This document shows, piece after piece, positions 53,549 to 62,190 of a DNA stretch of 64,000 bases. The stretch comes from Arthrobacter sp. ISL-28. GTDB lineage: Bacteria; Actinomycetota; Actinomycetes; Actinomycetales; Micrococcaceae. Under the pieces are notes generated by a model. It was given only the letters and a program-made list of their open reading frames with translations, searched no databases and was not told the origin of the DNA. A program made the position numbers and the translations under genes. The first letter of the stretch is position 1. The number at the start of each line of letters is the position of its first letter. The stretch is from the NCBI RefSeq assembly GCF_018613875.1, contig NZ_JAGGPJ010000017.1, forward strand, positions 62,001-126,000. Reading direction: 5' to 3'.

Positions 53549-53701
53549 GACCATCTCCTGGCGTTCTAGTCGTCAGCTCCGCGGCATGGTGGCGCGGCCT
53601 GTGTAAGACGATTCGACACCCTGAGGCGGCCGAACAGCAATAGGGAGAACGGTGTCGCTGCGAAACCGGAGGCCGCAGCAAGTGACCCGACGCGGACACC
53701 C

Positions 53702-53851
53702 CTAGGCTTCGTCGTGCCACCACCCTTCCCAGGCAGCGGATGACAGCTGGCCGCTGGGAAAGTCGGTGACGGCCTTGCCGCCGTCGAATTCGGAGTCATC
53801 ATCATTGGGGCGGGAATCGAGAAGGAGGGTCAGGTTACTCCAAAGCAGCAT
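53702..53851 (-). CDS. 49-residue small protein upstream of the EF-G-like gene
   Basis: A short frame with a usable binding site (AAAGGACACAACC before the ATG). MLLWSNLTLLLDSRP is followed by an acidic, Asp-rich stretch (NDDDSEFDGG) and a tryptophan-rich end (AAWEGWWHDEA). It is not a signal peptide or a clear membrane helix. It lies 153 bases upstream of the EF-G-like gene on the same strand, so co-transcription is possible. No family recognised. Confidence 0.55.
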   Translation of the reverse strand: MLLWSNLTLLLDSRPNDDDSEFDGGKAVTDFPSGQLSSAAWEGWWHDEA

Positions 53852-54035
53852 GGTTGTGTCCTTTCATGCGTCACTGAGACCACGGTGTCTGAGTACGCCC
53901 TAGCGTAGCTGCGCAATGTTTCGCTGCAACGACTCAACGTTTCCGGTATGTATCGGTAATCTATCCAGGCACCGCCATGCCGGTGCAGTCACCTGATGCT
54001 TCCACGAATCCCGCTTCCGGCGGGTTAGTCCGCCG

Positions 54036-56747
54036 TCAGCTCCTGCTCTTGACCCTTGCCGTCGCGGGAGCCGTCCACGGGTCTTCTGGCCAGGGATGCT
54101 TGGGATAGCGGCCCCGCATTTCCGACCGGACCTGCGCATAGGGGCCGGACCAGAAGGACCTTAGATCATCGGTCACCGCCAGCGGCCGCCTGGCCGGTGA
54201 GAGCAGATGGAACAGCACCGGCACCCGCCCGTCCACCAACCGGGGCGTCTCAGCCCAGCCGAAGCATTCCTGCAGCTTGACCGCCACCACGGGCCGGCCG
54301 CCGCCGTCCCCGACGTCCGGGTAGTCGATCCGCACCCTGGAACCGCTCGGTACCGTGAGCGACTCCGGCGCCAGTTCGCCAAGCCGCGCAGCATCGGGCC
54401 AGGGAAGCAGCCGCCGCAGCGGTTCGGTCAGGTCAATCCTGTGCGTCGGTGCTCCGCCGGCCAGGGCCTCGAGCTCCGGCGCGAGCCACGTGTCGAGCCC
54501 CGCCAGCAGCGCCTGGTCGGAAACGTCCGGCCACGGATCCCCCAGTTCGCGGTGCAGCAGGGCGAGCCGGCGGCGCAAGGTGCCGGCCGCCGTCGACCAT
54601 CCAATGATGCCAAGCCCCTCCTGCTCGAGGGCACGAGCCACGGCGGTGCGACCCTCTTCCGCGGAGGGCCGCACCGGAGTCGAAGAAAGCATGATCGCTC
54701 CCAGCCGGCGTTCCTGCCGGGCAGAGACCTTTCCTTGGCCGAACTGCGCCTCCACCGTTTCGCCAAGGAGGTGCCGGGCGGCAGCTTCCGCCGCATCAGC
54801 CGTGAGCGGCGCGGCGGAACGGATGACGGCGCCGGTCCCCGCCGCGTCGCGCCCTTCGGCGCGCGACACCTCGGCTACCGCGAGCCACTCATGCCCGGAA
54901 AGGGTGCTGCCAGCCGGCAGGCCCGCCCGTGTGCCGGAGGTCAGCAGGTAGCGCTCCGGCCCCGCGCCGGGGACGCGGCGCGCCACCCGGTCCGGGAATG
55001 CGAGGGCGACGACGAAACCGGCGGCTTCCGCGGCGCTTGCCGGAGCGGCGGGCCAGGAACGTTCTGGCGTCCCGGTACCTGACTCTTCAGTACCGGCGCC
55101 TTCCTGGCGGGCGATCGCCTCCATTCGCCGGACGTCCTCGGCCCAGCGCCGGGCGGCGGGCTCCCTGCTGGTGCGTAGTGTCGCCAGAAGCCGCGGCAGA
55201 TCAGCGCCGGGGGCGCGCTGGTCCCCGGATACGACGGCGACCGTCTCAGCGGCGGTGCGGTGACCGACAGCGGCGGCGCCATCCAGAAGGGCGCGGGCCA
55301 GCCGCGGGTCGGCGGGGATCCGGGCGAGGGTCTTGCCCAGGTCCGTGGCGTGGCCGTCGGGGCCTGTTGCGCCAAGTTCCCGCAGCACTTCAACGGCCTC
55401 ATCCATCGCAGCCCGGGGCGGGTCGTCCGGCAGGGCCAGCCCCCGGCCGCCGGGCGATCCCCAGCAGGCGAGAATGAGGGCGGCGCCCGTCAGGTCTGCC
55501 GCCGCGATCTCCGGTGTCCGGTGGGCCGGTGCGGCACCGAAGGTCTTCTGGTCATAGCAGCGGACCACACGCCCTGGCCCCTGGCGGGCCGCCCGCCCGG
55601 CCCGCTGCTCGGCCGACGCGCGGGAGCAGGACACCGTCACCAGGCCCGACATGCCGCGGCTGGTATCACGCCGCGGCTCCCGGGCCAGTCCCGCATCGAT
55701 GACCAGCCGGACTCCGGGAACGGTCAGGGAGGATTCCGCGAGCGCCGTGGAAACGATGATCCGCGGGGGGCCGCCGGGTTCCCGTCCCGAAATGGCGCGG
55801 TCCTGCTCTGACGGGCTGGCCTGGCCGTGAAGCTCAAGGACCTCGGCAGAGACCGTGCCACGCAGGCGGGCAGCTACCTGTGACACTTCCCCTGCACCGG
55901 GCAGGAACACGAGGGCGTCTGTGCCCGGGTCTGCCGCAAGTGCCGCCGCATGCGACGCCGCGGCCACCACGGCCACATGGTCCAGGAGGGCCCGCGTCAC
56001 GCCCCGGCTGTCCAGCCGCGGCACGCCCGCGGGTGCCCAGTCCACCGTCAGGGGGTACAGCGCGGAGGGACAGTCGACCACGGGAGCCGGCCCGCCGCCG
56101 TCGTGATCCCCGGCCGACTCCTCCCCTGCTGTGGCCGATCCGATCAAGGCGGCGAACCGCGGAGCGTCCAGCGTCGCGGACATGGCCACGAGCATGAGGT
56201 CGCCGCGGAGCAGGCGGACTTCGGTAAGCATGCCGAGCAGGAGGTCGGTTTCGAGTCCGCGCTCGTGGACCTCGTCGAGGATCACGGCGTCTGTGCCCTC
56301 AAGTCCCGGGTCCGCCAGCAGGCGGCGCAACAGGATTCCCGGGGTAACGAACTCGATCAGGGCTCCGGTGCCCGCCTGGCGTTCCCCGCGGACCGTGTAG
56401 CCCACCCGGTCCCCCAGCCGGCTGTTGTCCAGTGCGGCCAGGCGCCGCGCCGCCGCTCGGGCGGCAACCCGACGCGGCTGGGTCACCACGATGCGCGGCG
56501 CCAGGGCGCCCGCCCGCCGTCGCTCCTGCACGCTGCCGCCGGCCGCGAGGTTGGCAAGCAGCGGCGGAACCAGCGTGGTTTTTCCCGTGCCCGGCGGCGC
56601 CTGCACCACCGCAGTTCCGGCGGGGCCTCCGGCGCGCAGGGCGTCGGCCAGCTGCCCCAGTGAATCCGCGAAGACCAGGCCGGCACCGATGGCTCGCAAG
56701 TCAAAGGGGCCAAGGGTGCCGGCGAGGTCCGGGGGAAGGGTAGTCAC
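54036..56747 (-). CDS. hrpB: ATP-dependent helicase HrpB
   Basis: A DEAH-type SF2 helicase of about 903 residues. Walker A is QAPPGTGKTTLVPPLL, the DEAH-like box is LDEVHERGLETDLLLG, motif III is MSATLDAPR, and motif VI lies in RASAEQRAGRAARQGPGR. The HA2 and HrpB C-terminal domains follow. HrpB is related to HrpA, which acts in RNA or ribosome quality control, but HrpB itself is poorly characterised. The GTG at 56747 (VTTLPPDL) fits the family start; another GTG at 56762 adds five residues. Confidence 0.93.
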   Translation of the reverse strand: MTTLPPDLAGTLGPFDLRAIGAGLVFADSLGQLADALRAGGPAGTAVVQAPPGTGKTTLVPPLLANLAAGGSVQERRRAGALAPRIVVTQPRRVAARAAARRLAALDNSRLGDRVGYTVRGERQAGTGALIEFVTPGILLRRLLADPGLEGTDAVILDEVHERGLETDLLLGMLTEVRLLRGDLMLVAMSATLDAPRFAALIGSATAGEESAGDHDGGGPAPVVDCPSALYPLTVDWAPAGVPRLDSRGVTRALLDHVAVVAAASHAAALAADPGTDALVFLPGAGEVSQVAARLRGTVSAEVLELHGQASPSEQDRAISGREPGGPPRIIVSTALAESSLTVPGVRLVIDAGLAREPRRDTSRGMSGLVTVSCSRASAEQRAGRAARQGPGRVVRCYDQKTFGAAPAHRTPEIAAADLTGAALILACWGSPGGRGLALPDDPPRAAMDEAVEVLRELGATGPDGHATDLGKTLARIPADPRLARALLDGAAAVGHRTAAETVAVVSGDQRAPGADLPRLLATLRTSREPAARRWAEDVRRMEAIARQEGAGTEESGTGTPERSWPAAPASAAEAAGFVVALAFPDRVARRVPGAGPERYLLTSGTRAGLPAGSTLSGHEWLAVAEVSRAEGRDAAGTGAVIRSAAPLTADAAEAAARHLLGETVEAQFGQGKVSARQERRLGAIMLSSTPVRPSAEEGRTAVARALEQEGLGIIGWSTAAGTLRRRLALLHRELGDPWPDVSDQALLAGLDTWLAPELEALAGGAPTHRIDLTEPLRRLLPWPDAARLGELAPESLTVPSGSRVRIDYPDVGDGGGRPVVAVKLQECFGWAETPRLVDGRVPVLFHLLSPARRPLAVTDDLRSFWSGPYAQVRSEMRGRYPKHPWPEDPWTAPATARVKSRS

Positions 56748-56791
56748 CCGTCCATTGTGCACGGCCAGGCAGCTACGCCGGTCGCACAGAG

Positions 56792-57172
56792 CTATGGCTG
56801 CTGGAAGAGGCTGAGAATATTCCCCTCAGTGTCCAGGAACCAGGCGGCCTTTCCGGCGCTGCTCGTCGCGATGCCGTTCTCGGTCTTCAGTCCCGGGAAG
56901 TCATAGTCCTCAAAGACAACACCACGGCTTCGCAGGTCCTCAACCTCGCCCTCGAGATTATCGGTCGCCCAGCTCAATTGTGTGTTCTTCGCTGTTCCCG
57001 CGTTGTCGGTCAGATAGAGCAAGAAAGCCGTTCCGTTCCCGCAGCGGTAGAGCAGATTCTCTTCGTCCAAGGTTTCCGAGGGTTCCAGGCCGAGGACATC
57101 CCGATAGAAATTCTTGGCCCTGGAAATGTCCTTCGCGGGAAGGACAGCGATGACCTCACGATCCTTTAGCAT
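56792..57172 (-). CDS. VOC-family glyoxalase-like protein
   Basis: A 126-residue one-module VOC protein: VIAVLPAKDISRAKNFYRDVLGLEP, LLYRCGNGTAFLLYLTDNAGT and AAWFLDTEGNILSLFQ at the end, giving the paired beta-alpha-beta fold and possible metal residues. AAGGAG precedes the ATG. Substrate unknown. It may be co-transcribed with a possible 78-residue frame just upstream. Confidence 0.85.
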   Translation of the reverse strand: MLKDREVIAVLPAKDISRAKNFYRDVLGLEPSETLDEENLLYRCGNGTAFLLYLTDNAGTAKNTQLSWATDNLEGEVEDLRSRGVVFEDYDFPGLKTENGIATSSAGKAAWFLDTEGNILSLFQQP

Positions 57173-57392
57173 GATGGTTCTCCTTCGTTATCAGGTTCCG
57201 GGCAGCTTGGACTGCCAGTGCGCGGCGACGTGATTCTTGCTGTGAGGCGGGCAAACCCAGTCGCTCCAATGCCGGTTCCACTCCACAGATTCCCAGGTCA
57301 TCTACCTGGTCAAGATCAGCGACCGGCGTGACCCTTCTCCTTTCAAGGGGCGCTGATGGGCACCATCGTAGGCTTCGGTCCTTCAGTGTCAA
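57156..57392 (-). CDS. Possible small protein upstream of the VOC gene
   Basis: A 78-residue frame overlapping the VOC start by 17 bases and beginning 63 bases after the restored end of the LssY-domain gene. LDQVDDLGICGVEPALERLGLPASQQES could be helical. No ribosome binding site precedes its ATG and no family is recognised. Confidence 0.3.
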   Translation of the reverse strand: MTLKDRSLRWCPSAPLERRRVTPVADLDQVDDLGICGVEPALERLGLPASQQESRRRALAVQAARNLITKENHHAKGS

Positions 57393-57455
57393 TGCCGCGC
57401 GGAAACCCAGCGGGAGAGGGCTGCGCCTCCTTTGTATCCAGTAGGGCCGCCGGCG

Positions 57456-58356
57456 TCAGCCGGACCGGGTCCGATGCTGGTCGACAGAATTCAGATCGAT
57501 GATCGGAAGGTGGCCGTCGGTGCGGATAGAGTCGCCACCACCGTTGCGGTGGTGGTAGCCGGTAGAGAAGTTCCTGATGACATGCACTGATTCCACCCGC
57601 ATTGGCAGCACGAAGCGTCTCAATGATGAAATCGCGCTCTTCGTCGGTGTGGTCAGCGATTTTGTGAGTGATCTGGAAGGTGAACAGGGACAGGCCCACG
57701 CTTCGGTCATACGTTCCCGCACCTACCCAGTCCACCGCTATGCCGCCGGGCAACATCCAGCCGTCCGGGCACTTCCAAAACCGCACGTGATGCCTTTTGC
57801 GGGGGTTCCCGTCGATCTCACGTTGAAATGCCATGTCCTGCCTGTTCCCAAAAACGTAGAGCCAACTGACAGGTGCTGCCGGATAGCTTCGCCCAAGGAC
57901 CGTGGATTCGAGCGTTCGCCAGGCAGTGGCGGGAGTGAGCGGATCAGCCTCGACCCACCCCGCGGTAGTCATCGCCTGCCGCAACTCATCCGCCGGACCG
58001 ATCACTGCCACGTTCACCGGGTCGCCGAGCACGCCGTCACCTGTCCGGGTGCGGCCGATGAAGTAGTCCGGAATGTACAGGCTGCTGAGGATCTTGTGCA
58101 CGCGCGGCAGCAGCGCATAGGCGAGAATCAGCCACACGGGCAAGAACACCCAGACCTGTTCAGGCCCGCGCGCCAGCCGGGCGAGCAGGAAATAATAGAC
58201 TGCCCAGCCCACTGCCACGGTGACGGCGGCGTACAGCAGGCGCTGGAGCACGGCCAGCACAGTCGCCCAGCGGCCCTGCCAGCGCTCCTTCCGGCTGGCT
58301 GACCGGGCATGGTCCGGTTCGGTCGGAACGGTCCGGTTGTCCTTACCCGACGACAC
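57456..58356 (-). pseudogene. LssY C-terminal domain membrane protein with one-base frameshift
   Basis: The first part has two membrane helices (LLYAAVTVAVGWAVYYFLLA, WVFLPVWLILAYALL) and an LssY-C domain (GDPVNVAVIGPADELRQAM, WLYVFGNRQDMAFQREI, HHVRFWKCPDGW). After RAANAG the frame breaks: the +1 frame gives the expected family end (VESVHVIRNFSTGYHHRNG, then TDGHLPIIDL). One extra base in the CCC run at 57596-57598 accounts for it; the repaired protein has 299 residues. The long read-through in the original frame, ending at 57343, is probably artefactual. LssY-C proteins are of unknown function. GTG start after AAGGAG. Confidence 0.75.
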
Positions 58357-58611
58357 TGCGTGTTCTCCTTCTTACGGTTGGCTGCTCACTGATGGCCAGG
58401 CCCCCGTGGTTCCCTCAGGCGTCCCAGTGAGCCAGCAAAAGAACTGGGGGGCGCGCCTCTCAGGATAAGCATGAAAGGACGGCGTGTGCAGGCAGCAGGA
58501 GCGAATCGAGGCCTGCAAGGCGGAAGTTTGACAGCTGGCCCTTGAGAGGCCAAGTGGAACCGCGGCCGAGAAACCTGCCGACGGGCCTGGGTGTGCTTCT
58601 TATGCGACCTG

Positions 58612-59196
58612 TCAGGCGGCCAGCCGTGCCGCTCCGAATGACACGCTGAACTGAACGCACCATAGATCAACGGACTTGTACTTGGACAGGTCGACGCTCT
58701 TGGGGATTTCGTAGACCTGGTTGCCCTGATTTCCTTTGATCAGGCCAAGGTCATGATGCTCGGCAGAACCTGCCGTGTACCAGCCGGCCCGTCCTTCCAC
58801 CACGTCTGCTGCACTCAGCCAAACATGCACATCGGGCCCGTTCGACGTGTCGAGGTTCTCCAAGGTCAGTATCCGGGAGCCGTCCGGCTTCTGGATGATC
58901 CGAACGGTTCCGGTTGTTGCGTGTTCGTGGCTGATCAAGGAACCCGAGCCGATCTGAACCGGCCCGGCAGACGCCGTCGGGCTCTTGGGGGCAGCGGATG
59001 GCACAGGTGTGCCCGTTGCAGCCGGCGAGGGTGGCGCTGGAAAGGGGGATGCGGCCACGGTGGGGATCTGCTCATCCACACGGACGTCGACAAACAGGAG
59101 CCATGGCTTGAACAGGGCGAGTCCAACAGCGATCACAACGACGGCGACCGCCGCCGCCACAATCACCCAGATTCGCTTCCGGCCATCTGCATTCAC
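58612..59196 (-). CDS. Membrane-anchored DM13-domain protein
   Basis: A roughly 194-residue protein with one N-terminal membrane helix (RIWVIVAAAVAVVVIAVGLAL), a Pro/Ala/Ser-rich stalk and an extracytoplasmic DM13 domain (SHEHATTGTVRIIQ, LTLENLDTSNGPDVHVWLS, YKSVDLWCVQFSVSFG). DM13 domains are proposed to bind haem or act in electron transfer, and one cysteine is in the final strand. GTG 59196 follows AAGG; an ATG at 59259 would extend the N-terminus by 21 residues. Confidence 0.78.
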   Translation of the reverse strand: MNADGRKRIWVIVAAAVAVVVIAVGLALFKPWLLFVDVRVDEQIPTVAASPFPAPPSPAATGTPVPSAAPKSPTASAGPVQIGSGSLISHEHATTGTVRIIQKPDGSRILTLENLDTSNGPDVHVWLSAADVVEGRAGWYTAGSAEHHDLGLIKGNQGNQVYEIPKSVDLSKYKSVDLWCVQFSVSFGAARLAA

Positions 59197-59345
59197 AGTG
59201 AACACCTTGCCCCTGAAGATTTCCGAAGATGAGGTTGGACGCTGTTTCTGCCCATGCAATCATCGTCCTCGCTCCTGGTGGCAGGGGCAACGGGGAGGAT
59301 AATTACATCGAGAGCCAACCTTAGCGCGTAGATGAGGGGGTCCGG

Positions 59346-59933
59346 GTGCAGACGATTCCGCGCATCACCGTGGAGGTGCCGGTACTCAAGATTGGGTCCA
59401 CACCCTCCGACTATGAGGAACTGGGCAGCTACGTCCACGGTCTGCGCAAGCGGCAGGGACTGCATATGACGCTGCTGCACATCGGCGTCCTGGAGGACTT
59501 TTCCCGGGACATCGCCGAATGGACCAAAGGCAACACCAGCACGGCCGACGCCATCCAACGGACAGTTGCCTGGTTGCCGGAGCTACCGATTCTTGGAGGG
59601 TTTTCAGGACAGGCCGAAAGGCTTGTCGTACTGGGCGGCGGCAGTGTGTACGGACTCGAAGTTGAGGTGCCCCAGCAGGTCAGGGACTTTCAGGTGTTCC
59701 TGGTCCAGGCGCTGCGCGAACTGCTGGACGGGCTGCTCGTGGACAATGTGGACGACTTTATTCTCAGTTCACGCGCGCTGGGGTTCAGGTATCCCCGCTG
59801 GAAGCCCCATATCGCGGTGGGCCGCCCGAAAACCAGGGGCGGCGGAGCGTGGGAGATTGCACCGTTGGCGATCGATTTCGGCGCATCACGGATCAGGAAC
59901 CGCCAATTCCTCCCGGCGATCGACGCCGGCTGA
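59346..59933 (+). CDS. 2H phosphoesterase (2'-5' RNA ligase-like) protein
   Basis: A 195-residue protein with the two H-x-[ST/A] motifs of the 2H superfamily: LHMTLLHIGVL near residue 40 and KPHIAVGRP near residue 157. Family members hydrolyse or ligate cyclic and 2'-5' phosphodiesters in RNA metabolism. In the second motif Ala replaces the usual Thr/Ser, which may reduce activity. A strong GAGGGGG precedes the GTG. Alone on its strand. Confidence 0.68.
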   Translation: MQTIPRITVEVPVLKIGSTPSDYEELGSYVHGLRKRQGLHMTLLHIGVLEDFSRDIAEWTKGNTSTADAIQRTVAWLPELPILGGFSGQAERLVVLGGGSVYGLEVEVPQQVRDFQVFLVQALRELLDGLLVDNVDDFILSSRALGFRYPRWKPHIAVGRPKTRGGGAWEIAPLAIDFGASRIRNRQFLPAIDAG

Positions 59934-59943
59934 GGTGCGCGAG

Positions 59944-60852
59944 TCAACTGGTGCGCGAGGTGATGGAAATCACCGCGGTCACGAAAACAGGCAGTGCCGC
60001 GGCGGAGGCCAGGACTACGACTGCTGTCCCAACCCATGCCGGAATTCGCCACGAATGCGCTGCGCGCAGAAAGGAAAGCGGAAACGTGCTCATCCAAATG
60101 AGCAGCAGCAGTGCACCTATGCCGACGGCCACGCCGGCGGGAGGAAAGACTACAGCGCCGATAAGCAGCGGTGTGTAGTACCTGAACGATTCGTCGCGCC
60201 ACAGGGGAACCCGTCCGCTCCACCAGCCTGCCGCCGCAGCGACCACCGCGCCATGCAGGACCGCGAGGCCGCCAAAGAGCGCGACCGCAAGCCAGCCGGG
60301 TTCGACGATGCTGAAATCGATATTGTCAGCGCGCAAGGGATCCAACAGCGCGCCAAACCATAAGAGAAGGACAGCGCCGAGCAACGGGCCTGCGAGGCGG
60401 CCAGTCGGAAGCCAGCGCCGCAGGACAACGTACAGCAACGCGGCAAAATAGCCAGCCGGAAGCCCTCCGAAAAACAGTAGCGCCATCGACCCCTCCAATG
60501 TAGGGAAGCCGATGTTGGCTTGAGCTTCAGTGAGCCGGCCCTGGGCGGAATCCGGCGATGTGTGCGCCAGAATGCGCATGATCAGCCGCCCTCCCGGCCA
60601 TGCGGCAAGCACTGCTGAAACCAGCGCCGAAAAGGTGACGACGTTAGCCCACCAGAAGTACCGGCGGAGCGCGCGCAACTTAGCCTCCGTGCGGGCCTCG
60701 CGCTGATCGGTGTACTGAACGGACCCCTCCCGTTGATCCCGGGATGAGGCCTCATCAACCGGCACCCGAATGCGCCTGTTTCCCCAAACGATCACTACGA
60801 GGAGTCCGAGAAACAAGAGAAGAGAGCATCCAACGACGATTGCGGCAGTCAT
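59944..60852 (-). CDS. Uncharacterised multi-pass membrane protein
   Basis: About 302 residues with roughly seven to eight membrane helices and a charged linker after the first (RVPVDEASSRDQREGSVQ). No transporter signature is visible. Its stop is 11 bases from the convergent 2H gene. ATG at 60852 is chosen; the adjacent TTG could also be used. Function unknown. Confidence 0.75.
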   Translation of the reverse strand: MTAAIVVGCSLLLFLGLLVVIVWGNRRIRVPVDEASSRDQREGSVQYTDQREARTEAKLRALRRYFWWANVVTFSALVSAVLAAWPGGRLIMRILAHTSPDSAQGRLTEAQANIGFPTLEGSMALLFFGGLPAGYFAALLYVVLRRWLPTGRLAGPLLGAVLLLWFGALLDPLRADNIDFSIVEPGWLAVALFGGLAVLHGAVVAAAAGWWSGRVPLWRDESFRYYTPLLIGAVVFPPAGVAVGIGALLLLIWMSTFPLSFLRAAHSWRIPAWVGTAVVVLASAAALPVFVTAVISITSRTS

Positions 60853-60998
60853 CAAGTATCACCAACTCCAAAAGCAGGATGGAGACTATTGTGCTCCCGG
60901 CTGCCCGCCGTGGCCACATGCACCGCATGGCTGGGCGCACAAGTAGGTGGGTCTAGGCGCTGAGCCTTGTTCGCAGCCGCGCGGCGCAGCCAAGGATC

Positions 60999-61352
60999 TT
61001 AGGTTTTGAAGCGCAAGGCACGCATCTGGTCGCGGCCGTCTTCAGTGATCCGATCCGGACCCCACGGAGGCATCCATACCCAATTCAAACGCCAATCGTC
61101 AACAACGCCGTTCAAGACCTTGGCTACTTGGGCTGCAATCACCTCGGTCAACGCACACGCCGCTGATGTCAAGGTCATTTTGATCAACAGTGCGTTGTCC
61201 TGCCCATACTCAAGACCGTAGAGGAGCCCCAGGTCGACGACATTGACGCCAAGTTCGGGGTCGACAACGTCCTTAAGGGCGGCTTTGACATCTTCAAGAG
61301 GAGCGCGGACGGGGTTCATTGCCGGAGCAGGGCTGAACTCCGTCTTAGACAT
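60999..61352 (-). CDS. sufT: SufT-like metal-sulfur cluster assembly factor (DUF59/MIP18)
   Basis: A 117-residue DUF59/PaaD-fold protein. VKAALKDVVDPELGVNVVDLGL is the hallmark, followed by MTLTSAACALTEVIA with the conserved cysteine, and WMPPWGPDRITEDGRDQMRALRF at the end. SufT-type proteins help mature iron-sulfur enzymes. GGAGGAGAGC precedes the ATG. A promoter whose -35 overlaps a DtxR/IdeR-like box lies upstream, which suggests iron-responsive expression. Confidence 0.88.
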   Translation of the reverse strand: MSKTEFSPAPAMNPVRAPLEDVKAALKDVVDPELGVNVVDLGLLYGLEYGQDNALLIKMTLTSAACALTEVIAAQVAKVLNGVVDDWRLNWVWMPPWGPDRITEDGRDQMRALRFKT

Positions 61353-61422
61353 TGCTCTCCTCCACGTCATCCGCATGAAGTGATTTTGCCCAGTCGATGG
61401 CGTTACGCGGTTGTTCGTCCAC
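61345..61422 (-). CDS. Possible 25-residue leader peptide overlapping sufT
   Basis: A GTG-started frame encodes VDEQPRNAIDWAKSLHADD and ends in a TAA at 61345-61347, eight bases into sufT, so it could be translationally coupled to it. No clear binding site. It may be a leader, a remnant of a longer gene, or chance. Confidence 0.2.
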   Translation of the reverse strand: MDEQPRNAIDWAKSLHADDVEESNV

Positions 61423-61439
61423 TTCAAAAACCCTGCTAC

Positions 61440-61468
61440 AGTCTACGGCAGAAGAAAGGGTAGCCTAA
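61440..61468 (-). promoter_or_regulatory. Promoter of the sufT-like gene
   Basis: On the minus strand TTAGGC (61463-61468) and TAGACT (61440-61445) are 17 bases apart. The -35 is inside the iron box. Confidence 0.5.
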
Positions 61469-61473
61469 CCTAA
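61455..61473. promoter_or_regulatory. DtxR/IdeR-like iron box
   Basis: The 19-base site starting AAAGGGTAGCC and ending CCTAACCTAA matches the IdeR/DtxR consensus (TTAGGTTAG-S-CTAACCTAA) at 16 of 19 positions by my count. It sits between the divergent sufT-like and flavin reductase genes and covers the -35 of the former. Confidence 0.65.
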
Positions 61474-61611
61474 AAATCTGTCATCCTGAGATCATAGTTC
61501 GAAAGCGACACCGTGGAAACACCCCTCCTCATACCGAGGGTGTGCCTTCATTGCAATCTGTCAATGCAAGGACGTGGTCCTCTCGTCCGCCCAACCACCA
61601 AGGACCCCTGC

Positions 61612-62190
61612 ATGGCAATCCAGCACACTCTCGCAGCTCGCCGCATGACCCGCACAGCCAAAAACCGGTTTGCGGAGACGCCCAGCACTGAGGACTTTAA
61701 GGCGGCTTTCCGCAACCATCCTGCCGGCGTCGCCATCATTACCGCGCAAGGGCCCACTGGCCCGGTAGGCCTGACCGCCAGTTCGGTCTTCTCCGTCTCG
61801 GTGAACCCGCCGCTACTGGTCTTCTCCCTCTCCGCTCAGTCATCCTCCGCGTCTGCAATCCGGGAAGCCGGGTCCGTTGTCGTCCACCTGCTGGGCGCAG
61901 ACCAGATTGACGTTGCCAAGACCTTCGCGACAGGCGGCATCGACCGCTTCGGCGGCACCACCACGTGGCATCGCCTGATCACGGGCGAGCCCGTTTTATC
62001 CAGGGCCAATGCCTGGATGCGCGGGACAATTGTCAACGAAATGAGTGCCGGGGACTCCACTGTGGTCGCCGTGCAGGTGCTGCAGGTCAACATCCCCGCC
62101 GCTGAGGGCCAGGATGCCGAGCCCGCCCGCCCGCTGGTGTATCACGACCGCTCCTGGCATTCGCTCAGCCCTGCTTCAGCGGTGAGCTAG
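61612..62190 (+). CDS. Flavin reductase family (FMN-binding split-barrel) protein
   Basis: A 192-residue flavin reductase-like protein. FRNHPAGVAIITAQGPTGPVGLTASSV is the FMN-binding signature, followed by NPPLLVFSLS, AGSVVVHLL and GTTTWHRL. The family supplies reduced flavin to monooxygenases or reduces ferric complexes. It has an iron box upstream, and its stop codon shares a CTAG with the convergent ferritin. ATG 61612 (AAGGA eight bases upstream) is preferred to a GTG at 61513. Which flavin-using partner it serves is unknown. Confidence 0.85.
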   Translation: MAIQHTLAARRMTRTAKNRFAETPSTEDFKAAFRNHPAGVAIITAQGPTGPVGLTASSVFSVSVNPPLLVFSLSAQSSSASAIREAGSVVVHLLGADQIDVAKTFATGGIDRFGGTTTWHRLITGEPVLSRANAWMRGTIVNEMSAGDSTVVAVQVLQVNIPAAEGQDAEPARPLVYHDRSWHSLSPASAVS

